The notes below the pieces were generated by a model. It had not been told where the DNA came from. It saw nothing but the letters and a program-made list of their open reading frames with translations, and ran no database searches. Shown here piece after piece: positions 53,495-62,695 of a stretch of 64,000 nucleotides of DNA. The translations under genes were made by a program, and so were the position numbers. The first letter of the stretch is position 1, and the number at the start of each line of letters is the position of its first letter. Origin of the DNA: Xanthobacteraceae bacterium (lineage in GTDB: Bacteria; Pseudomonadota; Alphaproteobacteria; Rhizobiales; Xanthobacteraceae); the NCBI GenBank assembly GCA_019752575.1, contig JAIELW010000006.1:25954-89953 (forward strand), given 5' to 3'.

Positions 53495-53609
53495 GCAGAG
53501 ACGCTAAGCCTCTCGTTTTCTTGATCTATTTGCCCGGAAAAACCACGGTAAACGGCGGCTTAACCGGCTAGCGGTATGAAATGTGGCGGGTTTCAAGGGG
53601 CCGCCGGGA

Positions 53610-54815
53610 ATGCGTATCGCGTCATTATCGTTGGGGTTTGCGCTCGGAGCGGGGTTGCTCGTCCCGGACTACGCGCACGCCCAGACGCCCCAGCGCACGA
53701 TTGCACTCGATGCGCGGCTCGCAGGCGACGCCAACCGCACCCGCCTGATCGTCGATCTCAACAAAAAGATCGATGTTCGTGCCTATACGATCGCCGATCC
53801 GAACCGCGTCATCGTCGACTTGCCGGAACTGAGCTTCGATTTGCCGGTCGGGGCGGGGAAACAGCCGCGCGGTCTGATTGCCGCTTTCCGCTACGGTCAG
53901 TTCGCGCCGGGCAAGGCGCGCATCGTGATCGATCTGCGCGAACCGGTGAAGATCGAAAAGACCTTCGTGCTCGCCGCCGTCGACGATCAGCCGGCGCGGC
54001 TGGTGATCGATCTGGTGCGCACCGACGCCGCGAGCTTTCTCAAGAACGCGCTGGTGCCGGAGCGTCAGCAGACGCTGGCACCCAAGGCGCAACCGAAGCA
54101 GCAGGTCACGGACGCACGGCCGCTGATCGTGATCGATCCCGGTCATGGCGGGCCGGATACCGGCGCGGTCGCCAAGACCGGCGACGAAGAGAAGGAAGTC
54201 GTGCTCGAAGTCGCGAAAATGCTGCGCGACCAGCTTGTGCGCACCGGCCGCTATCGCGTGGTGATGACGCGGGACGACGACACTTTCGTGCCGCTGGACG
54301 AGCGCGTGACGATTGCGCGCACCAACAAAGCCGCACTCTTTATATCTATTCACGCGGACTCGCTCTCGAAGGGCGCGGGCGAGGCGTCGGGAGCCACCAT
54401 CTATACGCTCTCAGAACGCGCGTCGGACAGTGAAGCGCAGCGCCTCGCCGACAAGGAAAACGACGCCGACAAGCTTGCCGGCTATCTCTCGCGGCAGCCG
54501 GACGATGTCGCGAACATCCTGTTCGATCTCGCGCAGCGCGAGACCAAGAACCATTCCGCGCTGTTCGCGCGCACACTCGCCGGCAGTTTGAAAAATGCCG
54601 CGCGGCTGCATAAGTCGCCGCTGCGCTCGGCAGGCTTCGTGGTCCTGAAATCGCCCGATGTGCCGTCTGTGCTCCTCGAACTGGGCTATCTATCGAGCCC
54701 GGACGATCTAAAGCAGATGACTTCCGAAGCCTGGCGCGAAAAGGTAACGGTTTCCGTCGTCGAGGCGATCGACAAGTTTTTCGCTGGCCGCACCCCGGCC
54801 ATTGCGGGACGCTAG
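53610..54815 (+). CDS. amiC: N-acetylmuramoyl-L-alanine amidase (AmiC type)
   Basis: Cleaves the amide bond between MurNAc and peptide stem; needed for cell separation. 401 residues from ATG 53610 with AAGGGG 9 nt upstream (GTG 53583 is an alternative). Signal peptide, then an AMIN domain (about 35-135: VDLNKKIDVRAYTIADPNR) and an Amidase_3 domain with the zinc ligands in DPGHGGPDTG, EKEVVLEVAK and SIHADS, and catalytic Glu in LLELGYLS. Downstream of rne, as often in Rhizobiales. Confidence 0.95.
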   Translation: MRIASLSLGFALGAGLLVPDYAHAQTPQRTIALDARLAGDANRTRLIVDLNKKIDVRAYTIADPNRVIVDLPELSFDLPVGAGKQPRGLIAAFRYGQFAPGKARIVIDLREPVKIEKTFVLAAVDDQPARLVIDLVRTDAASFLKNALVPERQQTLAPKAQPKQQVTDARPLIVIDPGHGGPDTGAVAKTGDEEKEVVLEVAKMLRDQLVRTGRYRVVMTRDDDTFVPLDERVTIARTNKAALFISIHADSLSKGAGEASGATIYTLSERASDSEAQRLADKENDADKLAGYLSRQPDDVANILFDLAQRETKNHSALFARTLAGSLKNAARLHKSPLRSAGFVVLKSPDVPSVLLELGYLSSPDDLKQMTSEAWREKVTVSVVEAIDKFFAGRTPAIAGR

Positions 54816-54864
54816 GCGGCATCCGGGATATATTCGCTGGCGCGGGGCGGGGACGAGGCAGCGC

Positions 54865-56214
54865 GTGTCTACCGACTATTACAAACCGATTGCGAACGCC
54901 GTGGCGCGGCTGCGGCCGAACACGCTCGCCGCGCGCCGCTCGATCTACGATCAGGCGCGGCAGCTTCTGTTCGAGGAAGCGCAGAACTCCAACCCGCCGA
55001 TGCCTGTGAGCGAGCTGATGCGCGAGCAGCGCGCGCTCGAAGACGCAATCCAGATGGTCGAGGCCGAAGCTGTCTTCAACGAGAACGCCAATGCCGCGCA
55101 CGACGACGAATATTTCCGTCCGCCGCCGCGCACGAACGAACCGCGTCCGCGCGCGCCTGTGCAGCCGCCGCCGGCCGAGCGCCCGCGTCAGCCGGTGCGC
55201 CGTGCTGCCGTGCAGGAGCCGCAACAGGAATATCAGGACGAGTATTACGAGCAGCGCTACGAGCCCGATCCGCGCCAACAATATGCGGACGAGCGCCCGA
55301 ACCGGATGCGCGAGCAGGAACAGCGCCGGCTCGAGGCCGAGCAGCGCCGCGCGCAACGTTCGCCGCGCGGCGCCCAGCGCCGTCCGTCGCGCGGCGGTAG
55401 TTCGGGCACAATCGTCATTGTCGCGGCTGCGCTGTTCGCGCTCTTTATCGCGGGTGGGGCCGCCGCCTACGTGACGATTTACGGCTGGCCGTCGTTTCGT
55501 AGCGCACAGCAGCCGCCGCAGAAGAAGAAACAGGAAGGACCGACGCCGCAGCAGCAGGCCGATGCTGCGAAGCTGCGCGACCTCATGGATCGCGCGTCGA
55601 AGGCGCTCGAAGGCGGCGATCCTACCGCCTCGATTCAGTTGCTCACCGAAGCCATTGTGCTTTCGCCGAAGGAAGCCGCGGCTTACACACTGCGCGGACA
55701 TTCTTACTTAAAGACCGGCGACTCCGCGCGGGCGATCGCGGATTTCTCCGAGGCGATCAAGCTCGGCAGCCGCGACTTCTACGCCTTCGTCGGGCGTGCG
55801 GTCGCTTTTCGCCGCATTCGCGATTTCCAGCGCTCGATCGCGGATTATAACGAAGCGATCAAGATCAGGCCGGATCACGCGGGCGCCTGGAACAACCGCT
55901 GCTTCGTGCAGGCGATCGCGAACAATCTCGATGCCGCGCTTTCGGACTGCAACGAGTCGTTGAAACTCGTCGCCAACGAGCCGAATACGCTCGACAGCCG
56001 CGCGCTGGTCTATCTCAAGCAGGGCAAGTGGGATCTCGCGATTGCCGATTACGATGCGGTGCTGAAAATCGCGCCGAATACGGTGAGCGCACTCTATGGC
56101 CGCGGGTTCGCAAAGCTGAAGAAAAACGACAAGCGCGGACAGGCGGATATCGCAACCGCGACCGCCGCCGCGCCGACGATTGCGCAGGAATTCGAGCGCT
56201 ATGGGGTTAAATAG
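54865..56214 (+). CDS. Membrane protein with periplasmic TPR domain
   Basis: 449 residues from GTG 54865 (MSTDYYKPIANAVARLRPNT), with GAGG about 9 nt upstream. A cytoplasmic helical N-terminus and a disordered R/P/Q/E-rich linker (about 95-190) precede one TM helix (about 196-218), then about four TPRs (DLMDRASKALEGGDPTASIQLL, AYTLRGHSYLKTGDSARAIADF, AWNNRCFVQAIANNLDAALSDC, TLDSRALVYLKQGKWDLAIADY). It lies in the amiC-mrcA interval. Confidence 0.8.
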   Translation: MSTDYYKPIANAVARLRPNTLAARRSIYDQARQLLFEEAQNSNPPMPVSELMREQRALEDAIQMVEAEAVFNENANAAHDDEYFRPPPRTNEPRPRAPVQPPPAERPRQPVRRAAVQEPQQEYQDEYYEQRYEPDPRQQYADERPNRMREQEQRRLEAEQRRAQRSPRGAQRRPSRGGSSGTIVIVAAALFALFIAGGAAAYVTIYGWPSFRSAQQPPQKKKQEGPTPQQQADAAKLRDLMDRASKALEGGDPTASIQLLTEAIVLSPKEAAAYTLRGHSYLKTGDSARAIADFSEAIKLGSRDFYAFVGRAVAFRRIRDFQRSIADYNEAIKIRPDHAGAWNNRCFVQAIANNLDAALSDCNESLKLVANEPNTLDSRALVYLKQGKWDLAIADYDAVLKIAPNTVSALYGRGFAKLKKNDKRGQADIATATAAAPTIAQEFERYGVK

Positions 56215-56496
56215 GGCGCTCGCTTCTTATCTCATTTTTCTTAATGTTGCCTGCTCGTGGTCGACGCGGCTGGTGGAAATACGGATATCGCCGCGGCGAA
56301 AAAAATTCGCGCGGCAGTTGAAGAAGAATTTCAGCGCATCGGCGTTCAACGCTGAACGAATAGCTGCGGCGAGTTCCATGCTCCCGCCGCATACGCACCG
56401 AAAAAAACGTCATTAATTCTTTGCATTCGGATGAAACTTCCCACAGCATTACGGCGTTACCTGCGGCGGTAACGGAATGAAGTGGGGTACCCCGAG

Positions 56497-56724
56497 ATGA
56501 TCCATGCGGCGGGTTATCGGGCTAAAGCGGCGGACTGCGCGCGCCGTGCGGAAGAAGCGCAGGACGACTATCACCGGAAAAACTTCGTCCAGCTCGCGGA
56601 GATGTGGACGGAAATGGCGGATAAGGCCGAGAACCGCGACGCTGGCGCGGACGACGGGACGCGTGACGACCAGAGCGCTGTGGACGAGGCGCTTGCGACA
56701 ATCCGCAACGCCGAACCGCGCTAG
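56497..56724 (+). CDS. Small alpha-helical hypothetical protein
   Basis: 75 residues from ATG 56497; an in-frame GTG at 56482 adds five. AGYRAKAADCARRAEEAQDDYHRKNFVQLAEMWTEMADKAE is the pattern of a very common rhizobial family of small helical proteins of unknown function. Stop overlaps the stop of the convergent crotonase gene by 4 nt. The preceding 280 nt (56215-56496) contain no gene I can support. Confidence 0.65.
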   Translation: MIHAAGYRAKAADCARRAEEAQDDYHRKNFVQLAEMWTEMADKAENRDAGADDGTRDDQSAVDEALATIRNAEPR

Positions 56725-57491
56725 AATTTTCCGTGTCTGCCGGCGCCGCCCGAGAAACGGCTCGCACCCGCGAGCGTTTCGCCTTGCCTGATCGCGTTGA
56801 GGCCGCCTTCCATTTCGTTTTTCGTGGCCTGATCCCAGTCCAGATCCCATTGCGCGATGGCAGAGAGGCGGTCGTTCCGCATGCAGGTCTGCGGGAAAGC
56901 GGAAAGCTGTTCCGCGATTTCGAGCGCGGCATCCAGCGCCTTGCCGTCATCGACCACGCGGTTCGCTAGCCCCATCGCAAGCGCTTCGTCGGCTTTCACC
57001 GCGCGTCCGGTAAGGATCAAGTCCATCGCGCGGCTGTGGCCGATGAGGCGCGGCAGGCGAACGGTGCCGAGGTCGATCAAGGGCACGCCGAAGCGGCGGC
57101 AGAACACGCCGAAGGTTGCCGATTTTCCGGCGACGCGCATGTCGCACCAGCAGGCGACTTCGATGCCGCCAGCAACCGCATAGCCTTCGACCGCGGCGAT
57201 CACGGGTTTCGAGAGTTTCAGCCGCGTGCATCCCATCGGCGCGAAATCGCCTTCTGTTAGAAAAGGCCGCTTCTCGCCTTGCGCCAGCGCATGCAGATCC
57301 GCGCCCGCGCAGAAATTTCCGCCGGCGCCCGTCAGCACCGCGACATCGAGCGTGTCGTCGGCGTCGAACTGCTTGAAGACTTTATAGATCGCTTCCGCGG
57401 TCGCGAGATCGAAGGCGTTCCTGCGCTCGGGCCGGTTGATCGTAACGACGGCGATGCGGTTCTTGCGTTCGATCAGGACAGGGTCTGGCAT
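56721..57491 (-). CDS. Enoyl-CoA hydratase/isomerase family protein
   Basis: 256 residues. TINRPERRNAFD, the oxyanion segment GGNFCAGADLHAL, and EGYAVAGGIEVACWCDMRVAG with the first catalytic Glu position (E in GGIE), followed by RRFGVPLIDLGTVRLPRLIG. The second catalytic Glu found in true crotonases is replaced in this region, so it may act as an isomerase or hydrolase. One of two crotonase paralogues in the window. Confidence 0.88.
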   Translation of the reverse strand: MPDPVLIERKNRIAVVTINRPERRNAFDLATAEAIYKVFKQFDADDTLDVAVLTGAGGNFCAGADLHALAQGEKRPFLTEGDFAPMGCTRLKLSKPVIAAVEGYAVAGGIEVACWCDMRVAGKSATFGVFCRRFGVPLIDLGTVRLPRLIGHSRAMDLILTGRAVKADEALAMGLANRVVDDGKALDAALEIAEQLSAFPQTCMRNDRLSAIAQWDLDWDQATKNEMEGGLNAIRQGETLAGASRFSGGAGRHGKF

Positions 57492-57616
57492 ATTCGTGCT
57501 CCGTCGATAGATGTCAGGCGCGCAACTTCGTGCGCGTTTTGCGCCGTGTTAGCTTCATCCTGCTCGGGCAAGCTTGGCGTTGCAAACGCACGGGCGTTTG
57601 AGGAGGAGAGCGGCCG

Positions 57617-58237
57617 ATGAAAAGATGCTGGATCGTCGCGGTCGTGCTGCTCGTCGCTGCGTCAACCGCCGCGGCATCGCCGCAAGGGCCGTCGCAGAGC
57701 GATCTCTCACGCTGCGAAAACGGCTCCGGCGAGGACGCGATTCAGGCCTGCACTGCGCTCCTGTCGCGCGGCGGTTTCAGCGACACGCAGCTTGCGATGA
57801 TTTACCGGCTTCGCGGCTTTCGCCTGCGCGATCTCGGAAACTACAAGCAGGCGATCGCCGACCATAGTGAAGCGATCAAGCTGGATCCGGCTTTCGCGCC
57901 CGCCTGGAACAGCCGCTGCTGGGCGCGCGGAACCGGCAACATCGAAATTCAGGAGGGCCTCGCGGATTGCAACGAAGCGATCCGGCTCCGGCCGGACTAT
58001 TTCCATTATCACAACAGCCGCGGGTTGATTTTTCTTCGGCAAGGACGGCTGGACGACGCCATCGCGGAGTTCACCGTCGCGCTGCGCGGGCAGCCGGAAC
58101 ATGCGGAGTCGCTTTTCCTGCGCGGGGTTGCGCGGCGGCAGAAGGGCGATGCCGCGGCTGGCGACGAAGACATCGCAAAAGCGCGCCGTTTCCAGAGCGA
58201 TATCGCCGAAAAATTCGCGCGCGACGGAATAAAGTAG
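57617..58237 (+). CDS. Secreted TPR protein
   Basis: 206 residues with a signal peptide (cleavage after AAA or ASP about residue 20). Four cysteines; a first helical segment (SRCENGSGEDAIQACTALLSRGG) resembling rhizobial Sel1/TPR periplasmic proteins, then TPRs (YRLRGFRLRDLGNYKQAIADH, AWNSRCWARGTGNIEIQEGLADC, HNSRGLIFLRQGRLDDAIAEF). Similar TPR layout to the gene at 54865, possibly a relative. Confidence 0.8.
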   Translation: MKRCWIVAVVLLVAASTAAASPQGPSQSDLSRCENGSGEDAIQACTALLSRGGFSDTQLAMIYRLRGFRLRDLGNYKQAIADHSEAIKLDPAFAPAWNSRCWARGTGNIEIQEGLADCNEAIRLRPDYFHYHNSRGLIFLRQGRLDDAIAEFTVALRGQPEHAESLFLRGVARRQKGDAAAGDEDIAKARRFQSDIAEKFARDGIK

Positions 58238-58270
58238 CGGCTGCGAGCGGACGGCAGTAGGGTTACGCGA

Positions 58271-58549
58271 ATGCAAAAGCTCTCGGTCAACGCGCTTGCT
58301 CTTGGGCTGCTTGCCGGCTTCGGTGCGAACGCGCTTGCCGCCGATCTGCCGCTTAAGATCGCGCCGAAAGCGAAGCAGGAAGCGCCCGCGCGGCAGCCGG
58401 CCGATTTCGACAAGCTCGGGCCCAATTGCATCGAGGCGACCGACGGCTGCCGCCGCTTCACGCGCGCGGGCGACGGCCTGTTCGATGCCGCGAGCAATAT
58501 CGGCATCGCCTGCCAGCCGAAGGCGCTGACCTGCACCAAGCGGAAATAG
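58271..58549 (+). CDS. Small secreted protein
   Basis: 92 residues with a signal peptide (cleavage after LAA about residue 24). Mature part about 68 residues with four cysteines (GPNCIEATDGCRRF, IACQPKALTCTKRK), suggesting a disulfide-linked periplasmic protein. Same orientation as the TPR gene 33 nt upstream. Unknown family. Confidence 0.65.
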   Translation: MQKLSVNALALGLLAGFGANALAADLPLKIAPKAKQEAPARQPADFDKLGPNCIEATDGCRRFTRAGDGLFDAASNIGIACQPKALTCTKRK

Positions 58550-58563
58550 AGACTTTTCCCCTT

Positions 58564-58673
58564 GTCATTCCGGGGCGCGCCGAAAGGCGCGAACCCGGAA
58601 TCCAGAGCGATATATTGGAGGCAAAATTTTTGACTCTGGATTCCAGATCGCGCTAACGCGCGTCCGGAATGAC
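58564..58673. repeat. Family D palindromic element
   Basis: GTCATTCCGGGGCGCGCCGA to CCCGGAATCCAGAGC on the left; GACTCTGGATTCCAG to GTCCGGAATGAC on the right. Lies immediately upstream of the glycosyltransferase start at 58723; transcription of that gene would have to pass or start next to it. Confidence 0.8.
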
Positions 58674-58722
58674 AGGCGCGGCTGTCATACGCCTGACACG
58701 AGATTCGGTGCATCAGGCGCGG

Positions 58723-59847
58723 ATGAATTCGCTGATTTGGTTGCTCGCGGGAGTTGGCGCCATCGCCGCCGCGATTCATTTCGCGAGCATAGCGCTGACG
58801 CTCCACAAGCTGCGCGAGAAGCCGGTCGCGAAATCGATCCATGGCACGCCGCCGATAACCGTCGTGCGGCCGGTTTGCGGGTTGGATGCGGACGCCGAAA
58901 CGACGCTGCGTTCGACCTTCCATCTCGATTATGCGCGTTACGAGATTCTGTTTTGCGTCGCGCAGCCGAACGATCCGGTAATCCCGCTCGTAAAATTGCT
59001 GATCGCGCAGTATCCGCAGGCCGAGACAAAGCTCCTGATCGGCGACGATCTCGTGAGCGAAAATCCCAAGCTCAATAATTGCGTGAAGGGCTGGTTAAGC
59101 GCGAAGCACGAATGGATCGTGCTTTCGGACAGTAACGTGATCCTGCCGCCGGATTATCTGCAGCGCCTGTTCGCAGTGTGGGACGGCGAGACCGGGCTCG
59201 TCTGCGCGCCGCCGGTGGGTGCCGCGCCGAAAAGTCTGCCCGCCGAATTCGAATGTGTGTTCTTGAACGAATACCAGGCGCGCTGGCAGTATTTCGCGGA
59301 TTCGATCGGCGCGGGCTTTGCGCAGGGCAAGTCGATGCTCTGGCGGCGCGATCTTCTGGACGCGAGCGGCGGCATCGCAGCGCTCGGCGCGGAGACCGCG
59401 GAAGACGCGGCTTCCACCAAGATCGTGCGTAACGCAGGGCTCGTGGTGCGGCTTGCCGACTCCTATTTCGTGCAGCCGCTCGGCGGGCGCGGCGTGAAAG
59501 AGGTCTGGGCAAGGCAGGTGCGCTGGGCGCGGCTGCGGCGGGTGAGTTTTCCGCTCTGCTTCGCGCTCGAGATTTTCTCGGGCGGCGTGTGGCCCTCGGT
59601 TCTGATCGGGCTCGCCGCGCATCTTGCCGGGCTGCCGTTCTGGCTCGGCCTCGTCTTCGCGGTCGTCTGGTACGGGGCGGAGGCGCGGATGGCGCTCGCG
59701 CTCGGCTGGCACTGGAACTGGCGCTCGCCGTTGATGGCGATTTTACGCGACGTTCTGCTTCCAGCGCTGTGGTTCGAGGGCTGGCGCGGGCGGGATTTCC
59801 AGTGGCGCGGCAACGCCATGGTCGCCGCCCCAAACTCCGCGAGCTAA
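58723..59847 (+). CDS. Ceramide glucosyltransferase-like glycosyltransferase (GT21/HpnI-like)
   Basis: 374 residues from ATG 58723. TM at 1-24, then a GT-A domain: VVRPVCGLDADAETTL, LSDSNVILPPDYL (D1/D2 motif), AGFAQGKSMLWRRDLL, and the (Q/R)xxRW motif as RQVRWARLRR. C-terminal hydrophobic helices (about 285-345). The family adds a sugar to ceramide or, in the HpnI branch, to hopanoid precursors; which applies here is uncertain. Confidence 0.82.
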   Translation: MNSLIWLLAGVGAIAAAIHFASIALTLHKLREKPVAKSIHGTPPITVVRPVCGLDADAETTLRSTFHLDYARYEILFCVAQPNDPVIPLVKLLIAQYPQAETKLLIGDDLVSENPKLNNCVKGWLSAKHEWIVLSDSNVILPPDYLQRLFAVWDGETGLVCAPPVGAAPKSLPAEFECVFLNEYQARWQYFADSIGAGFAQGKSMLWRRDLLDASGGIAALGAETAEDAASTKIVRNAGLVVRLADSYFVQPLGGRGVKEVWARQVRWARLRRVSFPLCFALEIFSGGVWPSVLIGLAAHLAGLPFWLGLVFAVVWYGAEARMALALGWHWNWRSPLMAILRDVLLPALWFEGWRGRDFQWRGNAMVAAPNSAS

Positions 59848-60027
59848 CGCGCGGAACTACGCAACAAGACCCGGCTTATGTCCTTGAAAGTCCGCGTCTA
59901 AATTTGGCCTTTCGCGCCGGATAACGCTTTTTTGCGCGCTAAGGGCTGGACGCGAGCGCCGATTTAGGGCCGATTGGGATTTCCTGAGGCCCAGCGGCTG
60001 AATCGCGGCAGGGCAGGTCGGTTAAAT

Positions 60028-62481
60028 ATGCGGTTTCTCGTAAGATTTCTCGGCTTCCTGTTCGCGGCAGGCGCGATCCTTTTCGTCGTGGGAGCCGTGG
60101 GCTTCACTTGGGCGGTTTGGCATTTTTCGAAGGACTTGCCGGACTTTTCGCAGCTCCAGAATTACGAGCCGCCGGTGATGACGCGCGTGCACGCGTCCGA
60201 CGGTTCGCTGGTCGCCGAATATGCGAAAGAACGCCGCCTCTATCTGCCGATTCAGGCGATCCCGAAGCGCGTCTTCGACGCTTTCACTTCGGCCGAAGAC
60301 AAGAATTTCTGGGAGCACGGCGGCATCGACCTGTTCGGCATCCTGCGCGCGGTGATCAACAACATCGAGCAATACGGCACCGGCCGACGCCCGCAGGGCG
60401 CGTCAACGATCACGCAGCAGGTCGCGAAGAACTTTCTGACCGGCAACGAGACCTCGATCAACCGCAAGATCAAGGAAGCGCTCTTGGCGCTGCGCATCGA
60501 GCGCGCCTACTCGAAGGAAAAAATCCTCGAGCTTTATCTGAACGAAATCTATCTCGGCATCAGCGCTTATGGCATCGCCGCCGCGTCGCTGCTTTATTTC
60601 GACAAGTCGGTGCACCAGCTTTCGATCGAGGAAGTCGCGTATCTCGCAGCCCTACCGAAAGCGCCGAACAACTATCACCCCTTCCGCCAGCAGGCCGCCG
60701 CGATCGCGCGCCGCAACTGGGTGATCGACCAGATGGTCATCACCGGCGCGATCAAGGCGCAGGAAGCGGGCGACGCGAAGAAGAAGCCCTTGAACATCGC
60801 GATGCGCGCGCAGGGCCCGAACCAGTTCAACGCCGAATACTTCGCCGAGGAAGTCCGCCGCGAAATCTTCGAGCGCTATGGCGAAGACAAGCTCTACAAA
60901 GGCGGCCTTTCGGTCCGCACCACGCTGAATCCGAAACTGCAGGTGATCGCGCGCCGCGTGTTCACCGAAGGCCTGATCCGCTTCGACGAAAACCGCGGCT
61001 GGCGCGGGGCGCAGCAGAAGATCGACCCGGTGCCGAATTCCGACTGGGGCGCGAAGCTCGCCGAGCTGCGCGCGCTGAACGACACCGGCTGGCGTCTTGC
61101 CGTCGTGCTGCAGGTTACCGATCAATCGACGACCATCGGCTTCCAGCCGCAACGCGACCGCGCGGGCACGCTCTCGCAACAGCGCGAAACCGGCGCGATT
61201 CCCGCCGACGGCGTGAAGTGGACCAAGAAGCCGATGCGCCAGGTGGTTTCGCCCGGCGACGTTATTTATGTCTCGAAGCTCGAGAGCAAGACGGAAAACC
61301 AGTGGCGCCTGCAGCAGGTGCCGGAAGTTTCCGGCGGCATGGTCGTGATGGATCCGTGGACCGGCCGCGTGCTCGCGCTGGTCGGCGGTTTCTCGTTCGA
61401 CGAAAGCCAGTTCAACCGGGTGACGCAGGCCTATCGCCAGCCGGGTTCGTCGTTCAAGCCGTTCGTCTACGCGGCGGCGCTCGATAACGGCTACACGCCG
61501 TCCACCATCGTGATGGACGCGCCGTTCGAGCTCGAACAGGGTCCGGGGCAGGCGGCGTGGAATCCGCAGAACTATTCCGGCAAATATTACGGCCCGCAGA
61601 CGCTGCGCTTCGGCATCGAGCATTCGCGCAACGTGATGACAGTGCGGCTCGCGCAGGATGTCGGCATGCCGCTCATCCAGGAATATTCGCGCCGCTTCGG
61701 CGTTTACGACAAGATGCCGCCGTATCTTTCCTTCGCGCTCGGCGCGGGCGAGACGACGCTGCTCCGCATGGCAGCGGGCTACGCGATGTTCGCGAACGGC
61801 GGGCGAAGGGTTCAGCCGACGCTGGTCGATCGCATTCAGGATCGTTACGGCAAGACGATCTTCAAGCACGACGACCGTCAGTGCCAGGGCTGCGACGCGA
61901 AGGGCTGGAACAATCAGGACGAGCCGACGCTGATCGACCGCCGCGAACTCGTGATCGATCCGATGAGCGCCTACCAGATCACGTCGATGATGGAAGGCGT
62001 GGTGCTGCGCGGCACCGGCACGGTGCTGCGCCCGCTCAATCGTCCGGTGGCCGGCAAGACCGGCACCACCAACGACGAGAAAGACGTCTGGTTCATGGGC
62101 TTCACGCCCGATCTCGTGGTCGGCGTGTATCTCGGCTACGACCGCCCGCGTCCCTTGGGCCGCGGCATTACCGGCGGCCAGTACGCAGCGCCCATCGTGC
62201 GCGATTTCCTCAAGGAAGCGCTTGCCGACCGCCCGCCGCAGCCGTTCCGCGTGCCGCCGGGTCTCAAGCTCGTGCGCGTCGATCTCTCGACCGGGCTGCG
62301 CGCGCAGCAAGGCGACACCAAGGTTATTCTCGAAGCATTCCGCCCCGGCACCGCGCCGCCGGACAGCCTCTCGATCGTCGGCTTCAACGACGAGAACGGC
62401 AATCCGATCGGCGGCAACCAGAACCGCAGCACCTCGCCGGACCAGCAGGGCTTCTTCACCCGCGGCCGCGGGCTGTGGTGA
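60028..62481 (+). CDS. mrcA: Class A penicillin-binding protein 1A
   Basis: Bifunctional peptidoglycan glycosyltransferase/transpeptidase. 817 residues from ATG 60028. TM 7-30. GT51 domain: EDKNFWEHGGIDL, STITQQVAKNFL and ERAYSKEKILELYLNEIYLG. OB-like insert (about 330-430), then the transpeptidase with SxxK in QPGSSFKPFV, SxN in EHSRNVMTV and KTG in AGKTGTTNDE. Completes the rne-amiC-mrcA-prfB order. Confidence 0.96.
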   Translation: MRFLVRFLGFLFAAGAILFVVGAVGFTWAVWHFSKDLPDFSQLQNYEPPVMTRVHASDGSLVAEYAKERRLYLPIQAIPKRVFDAFTSAEDKNFWEHGGIDLFGILRAVINNIEQYGTGRRPQGASTITQQVAKNFLTGNETSINRKIKEALLALRIERAYSKEKILELYLNEIYLGISAYGIAAASLLYFDKSVHQLSIEEVAYLAALPKAPNNYHPFRQQAAAIARRNWVIDQMVITGAIKAQEAGDAKKKPLNIAMRAQGPNQFNAEYFAEEVRREIFERYGEDKLYKGGLSVRTTLNPKLQVIARRVFTEGLIRFDENRGWRGAQQKIDPVPNSDWGAKLAELRALNDTGWRLAVVLQVTDQSTTIGFQPQRDRAGTLSQQRETGAIPADGVKWTKKPMRQVVSPGDVIYVSKLESKTENQWRLQQVPEVSGGMVVMDPWTGRVLALVGGFSFDESQFNRVTQAYRQPGSSFKPFVYAAALDNGYTPSTIVMDAPFELEQGPGQAAWNPQNYSGKYYGPQTLRFGIEHSRNVMTVRLAQDVGMPLIQEYSRRFGVYDKMPPYLSFALGAGETTLLRMAAGYAMFANGGRRVQPTLVDRIQDRYGKTIFKHDDRQCQGCDAKGWNNQDEPTLIDRRELVIDPMSAYQITSMMEGVVLRGTGTVLRPLNRPVAGKTGTTNDEKDVWFMGFTPDLVVGVYLGYDRPRPLGRGITGGQYAAPIVRDFLKEALADRPPQPFRVPPGLKLVRVDLSTGLRAQQGDTKVILEAFRPGTAPPDSLSIVGFNDENGNPIGGNQNRSTSPDQQGFFTRGRGLW

Positions 62482-62491
62482 AAACTTTCGG

Positions 62492-62657
62492 GTCGTCCCC
62501 GCGAAAGCGGGGACCCATAACCACCTGCCTTCATAATTGACTCCGGGAGTATGGGTCCCGGCTCGCGGCGCTTCGCATGTCGGATTTATCCGACATGCGC
62601 ATATTTGAATGCGGAAGTCGGGTAAACCCGACTTCCGTGCGCCTTGGCCGGGACGAC
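62492..62657. repeat. Family C palindromic element with nested palindromes
   Basis: Same left and right ends as the copy at 4769-4868. The right arm is interrupted at 62575-62640 by two further hairpins, GTCGGATTTATCCGAC and GTCGGGTAAACCCGAC, joined by CGCATATTTGAATGCG. The same nested motif is in the family B copy at 33009-33045. Confidence 0.8.
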
Positions 62658-62695
62658 ACGTTGACATATACGTTTTCGCCGAAAAGAGAATCGAA

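Noticed and set aside
53017..53571. Open frame of 184 codons in the rne leader
   Set aside because: No homology pattern; overlaps the rne start antisense and the region is better explained as an untranslated leader.
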